From positions 1 to 25,249 of the forward strand of contig CAKTXR010000041.1 of NCBI GenBank assembly GCA_934631025.1: 25,249 bases of DNA, written 5' to 3'. The notes beneath the pieces are model-generated. The model saw nothing but the letters and a program-made list of their open reading frames with translations, was not told the origin of the DNA and did not search any database. The DNA comes from an uncultured Clostridia bacterium. Its GTDB lineage: Bacteria; Bacillota; Clostridia; Christensenellales; Aristaeellaceae. Of this stretch, positions 8,884-16,152 are shown piece by piece (the first letter of the stretch is position 1; every line of letters begins with the position of its first letter). A program made the position numbers and the translations under genes.

Positions 8884-10807
8884 CGAACGATATGTGCCGC
8901 TGCGCGAGGCCTTTGCCAGCAATCTGCGCGCCATAAAGCTCTGGAGGAAGCTCGTTCCCGGCCTGTTTGCCAGCATCCTCTGCTATACGGCCCTGCAGGC
9001 GGTCACGCCCTACGCCACGGTGTATTTCGCCGCGCGGCTGCTGGACGAGCTGGCCGGCGGGCGCGACACAGCCGTGCTCATGCGCTGGGTGCTGATCACG
9101 CTGTGTACTGAAGCGGCGCTCGCCGTGCTGACGGCCTTTGTCCAGCGCTGGCGCAATATGCGCATCAGCGAAAACGCGCTCTATACACGGTACTACAGGC
9201 TCTTCGTCGACAAGCGGCTGAGCATGGATTTCGGCGACGCGGACGGAAGCTATGCGCAGAATCTCGATTCGCAGATCCGCCAGAATGCGAACTGGGGAAC
9301 GTGGGGTCTGCTGCACACCATTTACGATGTGGAAGCGCTGGCCTCCGGCCTGTTCCAGTTAATTGGCGCGGCGGCGCTGTGCTTCTCGCTGTTCACGCTG
9401 CCCGTGCCCGAGGGAAGCGCGCTTGCCTGGGTCAATCACCCGCTGTTCCTTGCGGGCGCTGTGATCGTCATACTCTCCTCCGCGTTCATCGCGCCTATGC
9501 TCTCAACCGTATCGCAGTCGCTCTGGGCGAGCTTTTCAAAGACAGCTACCTTCGGCAACCGAATCTTCAGCTTCTGCTTCAACTTTGGCACAGAGCCGAA
9601 ACGCGCCTCGGACGCGCGCATCTACCGTCAGGACGTCTATTGCAGCGGCGCCTATCGCGAGGATATGGCCTTCTCAACGCACGGCGCCATGTTCGCTCTG
9701 GCAAAGAATGGGCGCTACGGCCTATTCGAGACGCTCTCCGGCGCGGCCTCTCAGCTGCCGACGGGGCTGGTGTATCTCTTCGTGTGCCTGAAGGCGTTGG
9801 GCGGCGCATTCGGCGTGGGCGCGGTGACGCAGTATGTCGCGGCGATCACGGCGTTCTCCTCCGGCCTTTCCGGCGCGATCGAAGCGCTGGGCAGCTGCCG
9901 CAACAACGCCTTCTTCCTGCGCGATACGTTCGCCTTTCTCGATATTCCCAACGCCATGTATCAGGGCAGCCTGACCGTTGAAAAGCGCAGCGACCGCAAA
10001 TACGACATCGAGTTCCGCGACGTTTCGTTCAAATATCCCGGCAGCGACACATGGGCGCTGCGGCACGTCAATATGCGCTTCCAGGTGGGCGAGCGGCTGG
10101 CCGTCGTGGGCCGGAACGGCAGCGGCAAGACGACCTTCATAAAGCTGCTCTGCCGCCTGTACGACCCGACCGAGGGCGCGATTCTCTTAAACGGCATCGA
10201 CATCCGCAAATACAACTACCGCGAGTATATGTCGGTGTTCTCCGTGGTGTTTCAGGATTACAGGCTGTTCGGCCTGCCGCTGGGGCAGAATGTGGCCGCG
10301 GGCGTGGACTACGACGCGGAGCGCGTCAAAAAGTGCCTGACGGAAGCGGGCTTCGGCGAGCGGCTCAAGTCGTTTGATCGCGGGCTGGACACGCCGCTCT
10401 ACCGCACGCCCTATAAGGACGGCGTGGACGTATCCGGCGGCGAGGCGCAGAAGATCGCCATCGCCCGCGCGCTCTACAAGGACGCGCCCTTCATCATACT
10501 CGACGAGCCGACCGCCGCGCTCGATCCCGTCGCCGAATACGAAATCTACTCGAAATTCGACGAGATCGTCGGCGACAAGACCGCTATCTACATCAGCCAC
10601 CGCCTGTCCTCCTGCCGCTTCTGCGATGAAATCGCCGTGTTCGATCATGGCGAAGTGGTGCAGAAGGACACGCACGATCGCCTGCTGGCCGACGAAAACG
10701 GCCTGTACGCGCAGCTGTGGAACGCGCAGGCGCAGTATTACGCCGAGACCGCCGACGCGCAGGCCGAAGCGCGCGAAGCCGGCCTTGACCCTGAAGAAGC
10801 CGTATAA
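8870..10807 (+). CDS. ABC exporter half-transporter B (membrane plus ATPase)
   Basis: A 645-residue partner of the preceding gene, with the ATG inside its 3' end and AAGGAGAG just upstream, implying translational coupling. Several membrane segments fall between about 20 and 330. ATPase motifs are Walker A GRNGSGKTT (414-422), Q-loop VFQDYRLFGLPLGQNV, signature VSGGEAQ (521-527), Walker B FIILDEP (541-547) with its Glu, and switch-His ISHRL. Both ATP sites of the heterodimer therefore look catalytically complete, unlike many heterodimeric exporters with one degenerate site. The tail after the ATPase domain is short and acidic (AETADAQAEAREAGLDPEEAV). A terminator shared with the convergent kinase gene follows. 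Confidence 0.93.
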   Translation: MKKHDERYVPLREAFASNLRAIKLWRKLVPGLFASILCYTALQAVTPYATVYFAARLLDELAGGRDTAVLMRWVLITLCTEAALAVLTAFVQRWRNMRISENALYTRYYRLFVDKRLSMDFGDADGSYAQNLDSQIRQNANWGTWGLLHTIYDVEALASGLFQLIGAAALCFSLFTLPVPEGSALAWVNHPLFLAGAVIVILSSAFIAPMLSTVSQSLWASFSKTATFGNRIFSFCFNFGTEPKRASDARIYRQDVYCSGAYREDMAFSTHGAMFALAKNGRYGLFETLSGAASQLPTGLVYLFVCLKALGGAFGVGAVTQYVAAITAFSSGLSGAIEALGSCRNNAFFLRDTFAFLDIPNAMYQGSLTVEKRSDRKYDIEFRDVSFKYPGSDTWALRHVNMRFQVGERLAVVGRNGSGKTTFIKLLCRLYDPTEGAILLNGIDIRKYNYREYMSVFSVVFQDYRLFGLPLGQNVAAGVDYDAERVKKCLTEAGFGERLKSFDRGLDTPLYRTPYKDGVDVSGGEAQKIAIARALYKDAPFIILDEPTAALDPVAEYEIYSKFDEIVGDKTAIYISHRLSSCRFCDEIAVFDHGEVVQKDTHDRLLADENGLYAQLWNAQAQYYAETADAQAEAREAGLDPEEAV

Positions 10808-10814
10808 CTGCACA

Positions 10815-10871
10815 GACAAAAGCGCCGCCCCGATCGCATTTTTCATCGATCGGAGCGGCGCTCGCTTTGTC
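10815..10871. terminator. Bidirectional terminator between exporter and kinase genes
   Basis: A long stem pairs AGCGCCGCCCCGATCG with CGATCGGAGCGGCGCT (one mismatch), flanked by ACAAA on the left and TTTGT on the right, so T residues follow the hairpin on both strands. It lies between the convergent ends at 10807 and 10879. Confidence 0.88.
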
Positions 10872-10878
10872 AAAACGC

Positions 10879-11541
10879 CTATTGCGGCAGCAGCACCTCT
10901 GTGGTGAACGCGCCGTCCTCGCTGTTGCGGCTCAAATAGCCGCCGTGGCGCTCGACCACGCCGTCTATGCGCTTGAGACCAAAGCCATGCCCCTCGCCCT
11001 TGGCGGTGCGGAACAGGCCGTTTTCCTTGCTCTGCTTGCCGGTCGCGGTCAGGTTGGTAAAGGAGATATAGAGCTGGTTGTTGCGCTTCATGTCCATATA
11101 GACGCGGATCATGCGCTGCTCGGGCGGCAGCGGCAGGCTGGCCTCGATGGCGTTGTCGAAGAGATTGCCGATAATGACGCACAGATCGATTTCCGGCGTG
11201 GTCAGCGTGACCGGAATATGCGCGTCTATGGTCACGGGAATATTCCGTGAGCGCGCCAGCGAGATCTTGCTGTTGAGGATCGCGTCGGTCATGGGATTGC
11301 CGGTGCGCACGGCCGGCTCGATGGTTTTAAGATCGCCCTCCAGCGCGTCCAGATAGCGCCTGATCCCCTCCATATCGCCCGCGGCGGCATAGCTCTTCAT
11401 CATCTGGATGTGATTGCGCCAGTCGTGCCGCCAGCCGCGCACCTGACTGTACATGCTCTCCACCTCGGCGTAATGCGTGCGGATGAGATCGCTCTGATAG
11501 GCGGCGATGCGCCTGTCGATGAGCCGGTTGATGAGCGACAT
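10879..11541 (-). CDS. Cytoplasmic sensor histidine kinase, GHKL/AgrC-type, without membrane sensor
   Basis: A 220-residue kinase core. The phosphoacceptor region is RGWRHDWRNHIQMMKSY with H39, as in AgrC/NatK-type kinases. The N box is NLFDNAIEAS (126-135), the G box GEGHGFGLKRI (183-192), and the C-terminus GAFTTEVLLP closes the ATPase fold. Family members usually have about 420 residues with six or more membrane helices; here the ORF begins only 38 residues before the His and has no hydrophobic segment. The start is supported by AGGAGG 8 bases upstream, and the gene begins 12 bases after the regulator stop codon, so it is not a truncated end of a longer frame. It should phosphorylate the LytTR regulator encoded just upstream, responding to an internal signal or a partner protein. 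Confidence 0.9.
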   Translation of the reverse strand: MSLINRLIDRRIAAYQSDLIRTHYAEVESMYSQVRGWRHDWRNHIQMMKSYAAAGDMEGIRRYLDALEGDLKTIEPAVRTGNPMTDAILNSKISLARSRNIPVTIDAHIPVTLTTPEIDLCVIIGNLFDNAIEASLPLPPEQRMIRVYMDMKRNNQLYISFTNLTATGKQSKENGLFRTAKGEGHGFGLKRIDGVVERHGGYLSRNSEDGAFTTEVLLPQ

Positions 11542-11553
11542 GGCCTCTTCCTC

Positions 11554-12249
11554 CTAGAGATATTTGATGATGGCGCGATTGAGCGCGTCGTACATCCCGC
11601 GCGGCAGGGGCAGCGTATCGCCCGTATCCAGCACCACGTCCGTGCGGGTGACGCGCTGAACGTGCTTCAGATTGACGATGAACGAGCGCCCCGTGCGGAA
11701 GAAATATTCGTCCAGCGATTTTTCCAGTTCGCCCAGCGTCATGCGCACGGTGTGAACCTCATCCGCGTGAATGACGACGTAATTGCGCTCGGCCTCCGCC
11801 CAGACGATACGATGAACGGGCAGCCGGACGAGCGCGTCCTGCTCGGGCAGCGTGATGACGTTCTCCTGCCGCCGGAGCCGGTCGGCCGCCTTGTCCAGCA
11901 CGGTAAAGAGCCGCGCGCGGTCGACGGGCTTTAACAGATAGTTGAGCGCCTCCACGTCGTAGCCGTCGGCGATATAGTCGGTATAGCCGGTCAGAAAGAC
12001 GATCTGCACGTCAGGATCGCCCTTTCGCACGCGCCTAGCCAGCTCCACGCCGTTCACCGCGCCCATTTCGATATCGAGCAGCAGTATGTCGTAGCGCCCG
12101 TTTTCATAATCCGCGAAAAAATCCGGCGCGGAGGAAAAGCGGTCTATATCGAGCGCCTGCCCGCGCAGAGTCGCCCAGTCGCGCGCCATGCTCTCCGCCG
12201 TGTCGAGCGCTTCTGAAATATCGTCGCAGATCGCCATGCGATAGGCCAC
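11554..12249 (-). CDS. LytTR-family response regulator
   Basis: A two-domain DNA-binding regulator of 231 residues. The receiver domain has the acidic pair in AICDD (D9, D10), the phosphoacceptor in ILLLDIEM (D59), FLTGYTDY, and K107 in LLKPVD. The LytTR domain covers about 135-230, with VRMTLGELEKSLDEYFFRTGRSFIVNLKHVQ typical of the family. The GTG at 12249 is preferred: AAGGAGG lies 7 bases before it, whereas the upstream in-frame ATG at 12255 lies only 1 base from that site. It forms an operon with the kinase gene and is convergent with the exporter genes, whose promoter carries matching direct repeats at 6922-6954. Confidence 0.93.
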   Translation of the reverse strand: MAYRMAICDDISEALDTAESMARDWATLRGQALDIDRFSSAPDFFADYENGRYDILLLDIEMGAVNGVELARRVRKGDPDVQIVFLTGYTDYIADGYDVEALNYLLKPVDRARLFTVLDKAADRLRRQENVITLPEQDALVRLPVHRIVWAEAERNYVVIHADEVHTVRMTLGELEKSLDEYFFRTGRSFIVNLKHVQRVTRTDVVLDTGDTLPLPRGMYDALNRAIIKYL

Positions 12250-12281
12250 GCGCATCCCTCCTTCCGACTGATTTCGCTCTT

Positions 12282-12310
12282 ATTATAGCATATTTCCGTG
12301 CAAAAGTAAA
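12282..12310 (-). promoter_or_regulatory. Promoter of the regulator/kinase operon
   Basis: On the minus strand, TTTACT (12305-12310), a 17-base spacer and TATAAT (12282-12287) with TGC before it. Its -35 touches the -35 of the divergent promoter at 12311. Confidence 0.8.
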
Positions 12311-12339
12311 TTGCGCCGTGCCGTCCGGCGTGATATAAT
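12311..12339 (+). promoter_or_regulatory. Promoter of the DUF4886 gene
   Basis: TTGCGC (12311-12316), a 17-base spacer and TATAAT (12334-12339) preceded by TGA, an extended -10. It is back to back with the regulator promoter, with no base between the two -35 hexamers. Confidence 0.75.
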
Positions 12340-12374
12340 GAGAGCAGCAATGAACGAACGGGAGTTGATATTTC

Positions 12375-13112
12375 ATGATCCGCATACTGGCCATCGGCAA
12401 CAGCTTTTCCGACGACGCGACCCGCTATCTCTACCCCATCGCGCAGGCCGCGAACATGCCCATGCGCCTGTTCAACCTGAGCATCGGCGGCTGCCCGCTC
12501 TCCAAGCACTACCGCATGATGAAGAGCGGCGACGAGGCCTACGCCTTCCACTTTGACAGCATGAACACCGGCATCACCATGTCGCTTCAAAAGGCGCTCG
12601 CCAACGACGACTGGGACGTGGTCACGCTCCAGCAGGTGAGCCACTGTGCCCCGCGCTACGACACCTATCAGCCCTATCTGAACGAATTCGCCGCGTTCGT
12701 GCGCTCCTATGTGCCCAGGGCGCGCGTCTATATGCACCAGACCTGGGCGTACGAGCAGGGCAGCGAGCGCCTCACGCAGGAGCTGGGCTATCGCGATCAG
12801 GCAGATATGTTCGCCGACGTGAAGGCCGCCTACGAGCAGGCCGCGCGCGATATTCACGCTGCCGGCATTATCCCCAGCGGCGAGATGATGCAGCGCCTGA
12901 TCAAAAACGGCTTCGCGCCGGTGCATCGCGACACGTTCCACGCACACTTCGGCTACGGCCGCTATGCCCTCGCCGCGCTGTGGTTCGATCTGCTGACCGG
13001 CTGCGACGTGCGCGGCAACGCCTTCCGCGCGCTGGACGTGCCCTCGGAAAGCGTCGATTTCGCGCTCATACAGCGTCTGGCGCACGAGCTGGCTGACGAA
13101 TACCGCGCCTGA
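12375..13112 (+). CDS. DUF4886 protein, SGNH/GDSL-type hydrolase
   Basis: A 245-residue protein with the DUF4886 layout. The N-terminus IRILAIGNSFSDDATRYL carries the block I Ser (S10 in GNS), NLSIGGCPL the block II Gly, and TLQQVSH the block III region; PVHRDTFHAHFGYGRYALA carries the C-terminal Asp/His pair (D186 with H189 or H191). This gives a Ser-His-Asp esterase-like site, so hydrolysis of an ester, perhaps an acetylated or acylated sugar, is plausible; the substrate is not known. There is no signal peptide, so it acts in the cytoplasm. The upstream GGGAG is a modest ribosome binding site. It is transcribed divergently from the LytTR regulator and convergently with the AraC gene. Confidence 0.88.
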   Translation: MIRILAIGNSFSDDATRYLYPIAQAANMPMRLFNLSIGGCPLSKHYRMMKSGDEAYAFHFDSMNTGITMSLQKALANDDWDVVTLQQVSHCAPRYDTYQPYLNEFAAFVRSYVPRARVYMHQTWAYEQGSERLTQELGYRDQADMFADVKAAYEQAARDIHAAGIIPSGEMMQRLIKNGFAPVHRDTFHAHFGYGRYALAALWFDLLTGCDVRGNAFRALDVPSESVDFALIQRLAHELADEYRA

Positions 13113-13137
13113 TTGACAGAATAAGCCGCACAACGCA

Positions 13138-13191
13138 TAAAAAGCCGCCGATTCATCCGAAAAAAACGCATTTCGGACGAACCGGCGGCTT
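13138..13191. terminator. Terminator between the DUF4886 and AraC genes
   Basis: AAGCCGCCG (13142-13150) pairs with CGGCGGCTT (13183-13191), with a second inner pairing of TCCGAAA with TTTCGGA. On the minus strand it ends in GGCTTTTTATG, a good T-tract for the AraC gene; on the plus strand the tail CTTCTTC is weaker. Confidence 0.85.
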
Positions 13192-13193
13192 CT

Positions 13194-13994
13194 TCACGCC
13201 GGCCTGAAGCGGCTGGGCAGCTCGCCCGTTTCCCGCTTGAACAACCGGCAGAAATGCGCCGCGTCGTAAAAGCCCATGACGGCGGCCACCTGCTCGACGG
13301 TGTAAAGGCCGCTCGAAAGCAGATCGCGGCTCTTGCCAAGTCTCAGCCGCATATGATACGCCGCGGGCGAAAGGCCCACCTCGCTCTTGAAGCGCCGAAA
13401 GAACGTCGAACGGCTCATGTAGCACATCGCGGCCAGCGCGTCCATATCCAGTCTGTCCGTCAGGTTGTTCTCGATCTGCCACAGCGCCGGCGCGATGGAA
13501 TCCGCGCAACCCGCGGCCGCCTCCATCGCATGCTGCGTAAAGAGCCGGCAGAGCAGCGCCAGCAGCGTGCCCTTCGCCCTCAGCAGCGCATAGCCGCCCT
13601 TGAGATAATCGTCATAGATCGCCTGCAAATCCCGCCGGTATGCGCCGTCCTCGTCGCGCACGATGAACGGCACGCTGTCCAGCACGATCTCGCGCATCGC
13701 CGCGTCGCGCAGATAGAACAGCACGTTCAGCCCTTCCGCGCCCGTCTCCGATTCCGCGCGCGTGTCATAGGACGTGTGCGCCGGCATGACCAGGACATCG
13801 CCCGAGCGAATGGACAAAAGCGGTTTCCCGTCCACGAAATAAGATCTCTCGCCCGAAAGACAGGCGTGGATCTGCGTATGCGGCCGATTGCGGATGCGGA
13901 TTGTTTCGCCCAACTCCGAATGGATTGTACCGCATACGACGCCCGTCACAACGACGTCGCCCGCCGCCGCGTCGCACAGCGCGTTCCTGTTCAC
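13194..13994 (-). CDS. AraC-family transcriptional regulator
   Basis: A 266-residue regulator with an N-terminal cupin-like effector domain (SGERSYFVDGKPLLSIRSGDVLVMPAHTSYD, about 47-77) and a C-terminal double helix-turn-helix domain. The first helix-turn-helix is LAAMCYMSRSTFFRRFKSEVGLSPAAY (187-213), the second VEQVAAVMGFYDAAHFCRLFKRETG (233-257), ending PSRFR. The GTG at 13994 is chosen because AGGAGGAGGG lies just upstream; an in-frame GTG at 14021 would place that site inside the gene. It is divergent from the oxidoreductase/isomerase pair, and such AraC proteins usually activate the adjacent sugar genes when the sugar binds the cupin domain. Effector unknown. Confidence 0.92.
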   Translation of the reverse strand: MNRNALCDAAAGDVVVTGVVCGTIHSELGETIRIRNRPHTQIHACLSGERSYFVDGKPLLSIRSGDVLVMPAHTSYDTRAESETGAEGLNVLFYLRDAAMREIVLDSVPFIVRDEDGAYRRDLQAIYDDYLKGGYALLRAKGTLLALLCRLFTQHAMEAAAGCADSIAPALWQIENNLTDRLDMDALAAMCYMSRSTFFRRFKSEVGLSPAAYHMRLRLGKSRDLLSSGLYTVEQVAAVMGFYDAAHFCRLFKRETGELPSRFRPA

Positions 13995-14022
13995 GGCGCT
14001 CCCTCCTCCTCTGATTGACACG

Positions 14023-14028
14023 ATTATA
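14023..14028 (-). promoter_or_regulatory. Possible -10 of the AraC gene
   Basis: On the minus strand a perfect TATAAT lies about 29 bases before the GTG start. No convincing -35 is present at 16-18 bases. ACAATT occurs at 14028-14033 and again at 14041-14046. Confidence 0.45.
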
Positions 14029-14120
14029 CAATTTCATGACACAATTCTATCTGTCCATATCAGCCGCGTCAAGTTATCATAGTGTTATGGAGCGCTCAGC
14101 TTTCAAAGGAGGAACTATTC

Positions 14121-15179
14121 ATGGTCTATCGCATAGGACTCATCGGCGTGGGCGGCATCATGAACGGCGCGCACATTCCCGGCTATCTGACTTCGCAGCG
14201 GGCGAAAATCACCGCCCTGTGCGACACGAACCCTCTGGCGCTTGAAAGGGTGCGCGTGAAGCTCTCTCTGGATGAGAGCGCCTGCTTTGCCGATTATCGC
14301 GATCTGATGGCCAGCGGCCTGGTCGACGCCGTAGATATCGCCACGCCCGATTATATGCACTGCCCCATCGCCGCGGAGGCCGCGGCGCGCAATCTGCCCT
14401 TCAGCGTCGAAAAGCCCATGGGCATGAATTATACCGAGGTCAAGGCTGTCTGCGACGCGGCCAAAGCGCGCGGCCTGTCCGGTCACGTCTGCTTTTCCTG
14501 GCATTACCGCCCCTACGTCCGGCTGATGAGGGAAAAAATCGCGTCGGGCGCGCTGGGCGAGCTGTACCACATCTACATCCGCTGCATCAAAGACAGCGGC
14601 CTGTGGGAAGGCCGCCGGCTCGAATGGCGCTTCGACGAGCGCTATTCCGCCTCGGGCGTTATGGGCGATCTGTCGTCGCATATGTTTGACATCGCGCGCT
14701 TCGCCGGCCGCGAATTCGTCGAGCTCAGCGCCGACGCGGGCATATTCGTGACCGAGCGGCAGGAGGAGCACAGCGAGCGCCTGCGCCCCGTGACCACATG
14801 GGACTGGTGCAACGTGCTGGCGCGCATGGAAGGCGGCGTCAACGCCACATTCCAGATTTCGCGCACGACGCACGGCGTTAAGGACTGGATGCAGGTGGAA
14901 TTTTACGGTTCGAAGGGACGGCTTTCCTACGTCTGCCGAAACGGCGAACCGCAGAAGCTGATCATGCAGACCGACGGCGAGCCGGTCGAGCTGATCCCTG
15001 ATGCGCGCTATGACGCGGTTCAGTCCGAGGGCTTTATCAACATCATTGACGGCACGACCGACGGCCTTGAACCGACGCTGGACGAGGGTCTGCGCGCACA
15101 GGCGGCGCTCGACGCGGCCTATCGCGCCGTAAAGGAGCACCGCTGGGTCAAAATCAGCGAAATCATCGGAAAGGAGTGA
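14121..15179 (+). CDS. Gfo/Idh/MocA-family NAD(P)-dependent oxidoreductase
   Basis: A 352-residue sugar or polyol dehydrogenase. The N-terminal Rossmann fold starts YRIGLIGVGGIMNGAHIPGY with the dinucleotide-binding GVGGIMNG, followed by ATPDYMH and the family signature EKPMGMN (E97, K98, P99). The C-terminal half is the usual mixed beta-sheet domain, with HYRPYVRLMREKIASGALGELYHI and GVMGDLSSHMFDIARF. The ATG at 14121 has AAAGGAGG 8 bases upstream; a longer in-frame extension to 14082 would swallow that site. It is followed after 5 bases by a TIM-barrel isomerase gene; such pairs act in inositol, inosose and other cyclic or keto-sugar pathways. Exact substrate unknown. Confidence 0.92.
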   Translation: MVYRIGLIGVGGIMNGAHIPGYLTSQRAKITALCDTNPLALERVRVKLSLDESACFADYRDLMASGLVDAVDIATPDYMHCPIAAEAAARNLPFSVEKPMGMNYTEVKAVCDAAKARGLSGHVCFSWHYRPYVRLMREKIASGALGELYHIYIRCIKDSGLWEGRRLEWRFDERYSASGVMGDLSSHMFDIARFAGREFVELSADAGIFVTERQEEHSERLRPVTTWDWCNVLARMEGGVNATFQISRTTHGVKDWMQVEFYGSKGRLSYVCRNGEPQKLIMQTDGEPVELIPDARYDAVQSEGFINIIDGTTDGLEPTLDEGLRAQAALDAAYRAVKEHRWVKISEIIGKE

Positions 15180-15184
15180 GCGCC

Positions 15185-16009
15185 ATGAAAATGGGCGTCT
15201 TTGTGCGTCCGCGGGACATGAACCGGCTGGACGAAGCCTTTGCGCCGCTGCGGGACGCGGGCTTCACCGCCTGTCAGCTGGGCTATAAGCCGGAGGTCTT
15301 TCGCCGCGAGGACGCGCAGGCCATCCGCGCCGCCGCCGATCGAAACGGCATTGAAATCAGCGCGCATTTCGTCGGCTACCGCGACGGCTTTTCCGTCTAT
15401 GATCTGCGCGACGCGTTTCTCTTCGACGGCCTGACCGCCCCGACGTTCCGCGCGCAGCGGCTGGAATACCTCATGCGCGGCGCGGAGTTCGTCTCCTGGC
15501 TGGGCATTACCGACATGATCATCCATGCCGGCTTTATTCCAAACAATCCCTTCGATCCCGATTACGCCGCGCTGGTCGGCTGCATACGGCTGCTGGGCGA
15601 GCGCGCCAAAACACTCGGCGTGAACGTCCTCTTTGAAACGGGCGCGGAATCGCCTGTCAGCCTGCTGCGGCTCATCCGCGACGCAGGAACGGGCAATCTC
15701 TACGTCAACTTCGACACCGGCAACGCCATTCTGTACGGCTTCACCGACCCCGTGGCCGCGCTCTATACGATCGGCGATTATGTGCGCAACATTCACGTCA
15801 AGGACGGTATGCCGCCCACCGACTGCGATCATCTCGGCCTTGAAACAGCCATGGGCGACGGGCTGGTCGACTTTAGGCGCATCGCCGCACGGCTGAAGGC
15901 GCTGAGCTACGACCGCTTCCTCATCATCGAACGCGAACTGGGCGGCGACCGCCAGCGCGAGGATATTCTTCGCGCCAAGGCAATGCTCGAAGAACTCTTT
16001 GACCTGTAA
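15185..16009 (+). CDS. Sugar phosphate isomerase/epimerase, xylose isomerase-like TIM barrel
   Basis: A 274-residue TIM barrel with divalent metal ligands in the expected order: ISAHF, IIHAGF, LFETG (Glu), NFDTGN (Asp), IHVKDG (His) and IIERE (Glu). The ATG at 15185 follows AAGGAG by 8 bases; the GTG at 15176 overlaps that site and is less likely. The ribosome binding site lies in the last codons of the oxidoreductase gene, so the two are co-transcribed and probably coupled. Together they would oxidise and isomerise or dehydrate one sugar. It is distinct in sequence from the D-allulose epimerase at 18579-19454. A terminator follows. Confidence 0.88.
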   Translation: MKMGVFVRPRDMNRLDEAFAPLRDAGFTACQLGYKPEVFRREDAQAIRAAADRNGIEISAHFVGYRDGFSVYDLRDAFLFDGLTAPTFRAQRLEYLMRGAEFVSWLGITDMIIHAGFIPNNPFDPDYAALVGCIRLLGERAKTLGVNVLFETGAESPVSLLRLIRDAGTGNLYVNFDTGNAILYGFTDPVAALYTIGDYVRNIHVKDGMPPTDCDHLGLETAMGDGLVDFRRIAARLKALSYDRFLIIERELGGDRQREDILRAKAMLEELFDL

Positions 16010-16021
16010 CGCATCTTTCCT

Positions 16022-16051
16022 CCCCCTGAGCGCACAGCTCGGGGGATTTTT
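16022..16051 (+). terminator. Rho-independent terminator of the oxidoreductase/isomerase operon
   Basis: CCCCCTGAGC pairs with GCTCGGGGG (one bulged T, loop GCACA), followed by ATTTTTCGTTTT. It begins 13 bases after the isomerase stop. Confidence 0.88.
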
Positions 16052-16085
16052 CGTTTTGCCGTCAAAATTTTTTTGCCGCGCCGTC

Positions 16086-16114
16086 TTGACAATCCGCGCG
16101 TCATCGGATATAAT
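16086..16114 (+). promoter_or_regulatory. Perfect consensus sigma-A promoter of the unknown gene
   Basis: TTGACA (16086-16091), a 17-base spacer and TATAAT (16109-16114). Both hexamers match consensus at all positions; it is the strongest promoter by eye in this window. Upstream is an AT-rich run (AAAATTTTTTT) that could act as an UP element. Confidence 0.9.
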
Positions 16115-16152
16115 CCCCTTGCATTTCAGCCGCGGTAAAGGAGGTGTTTTTC

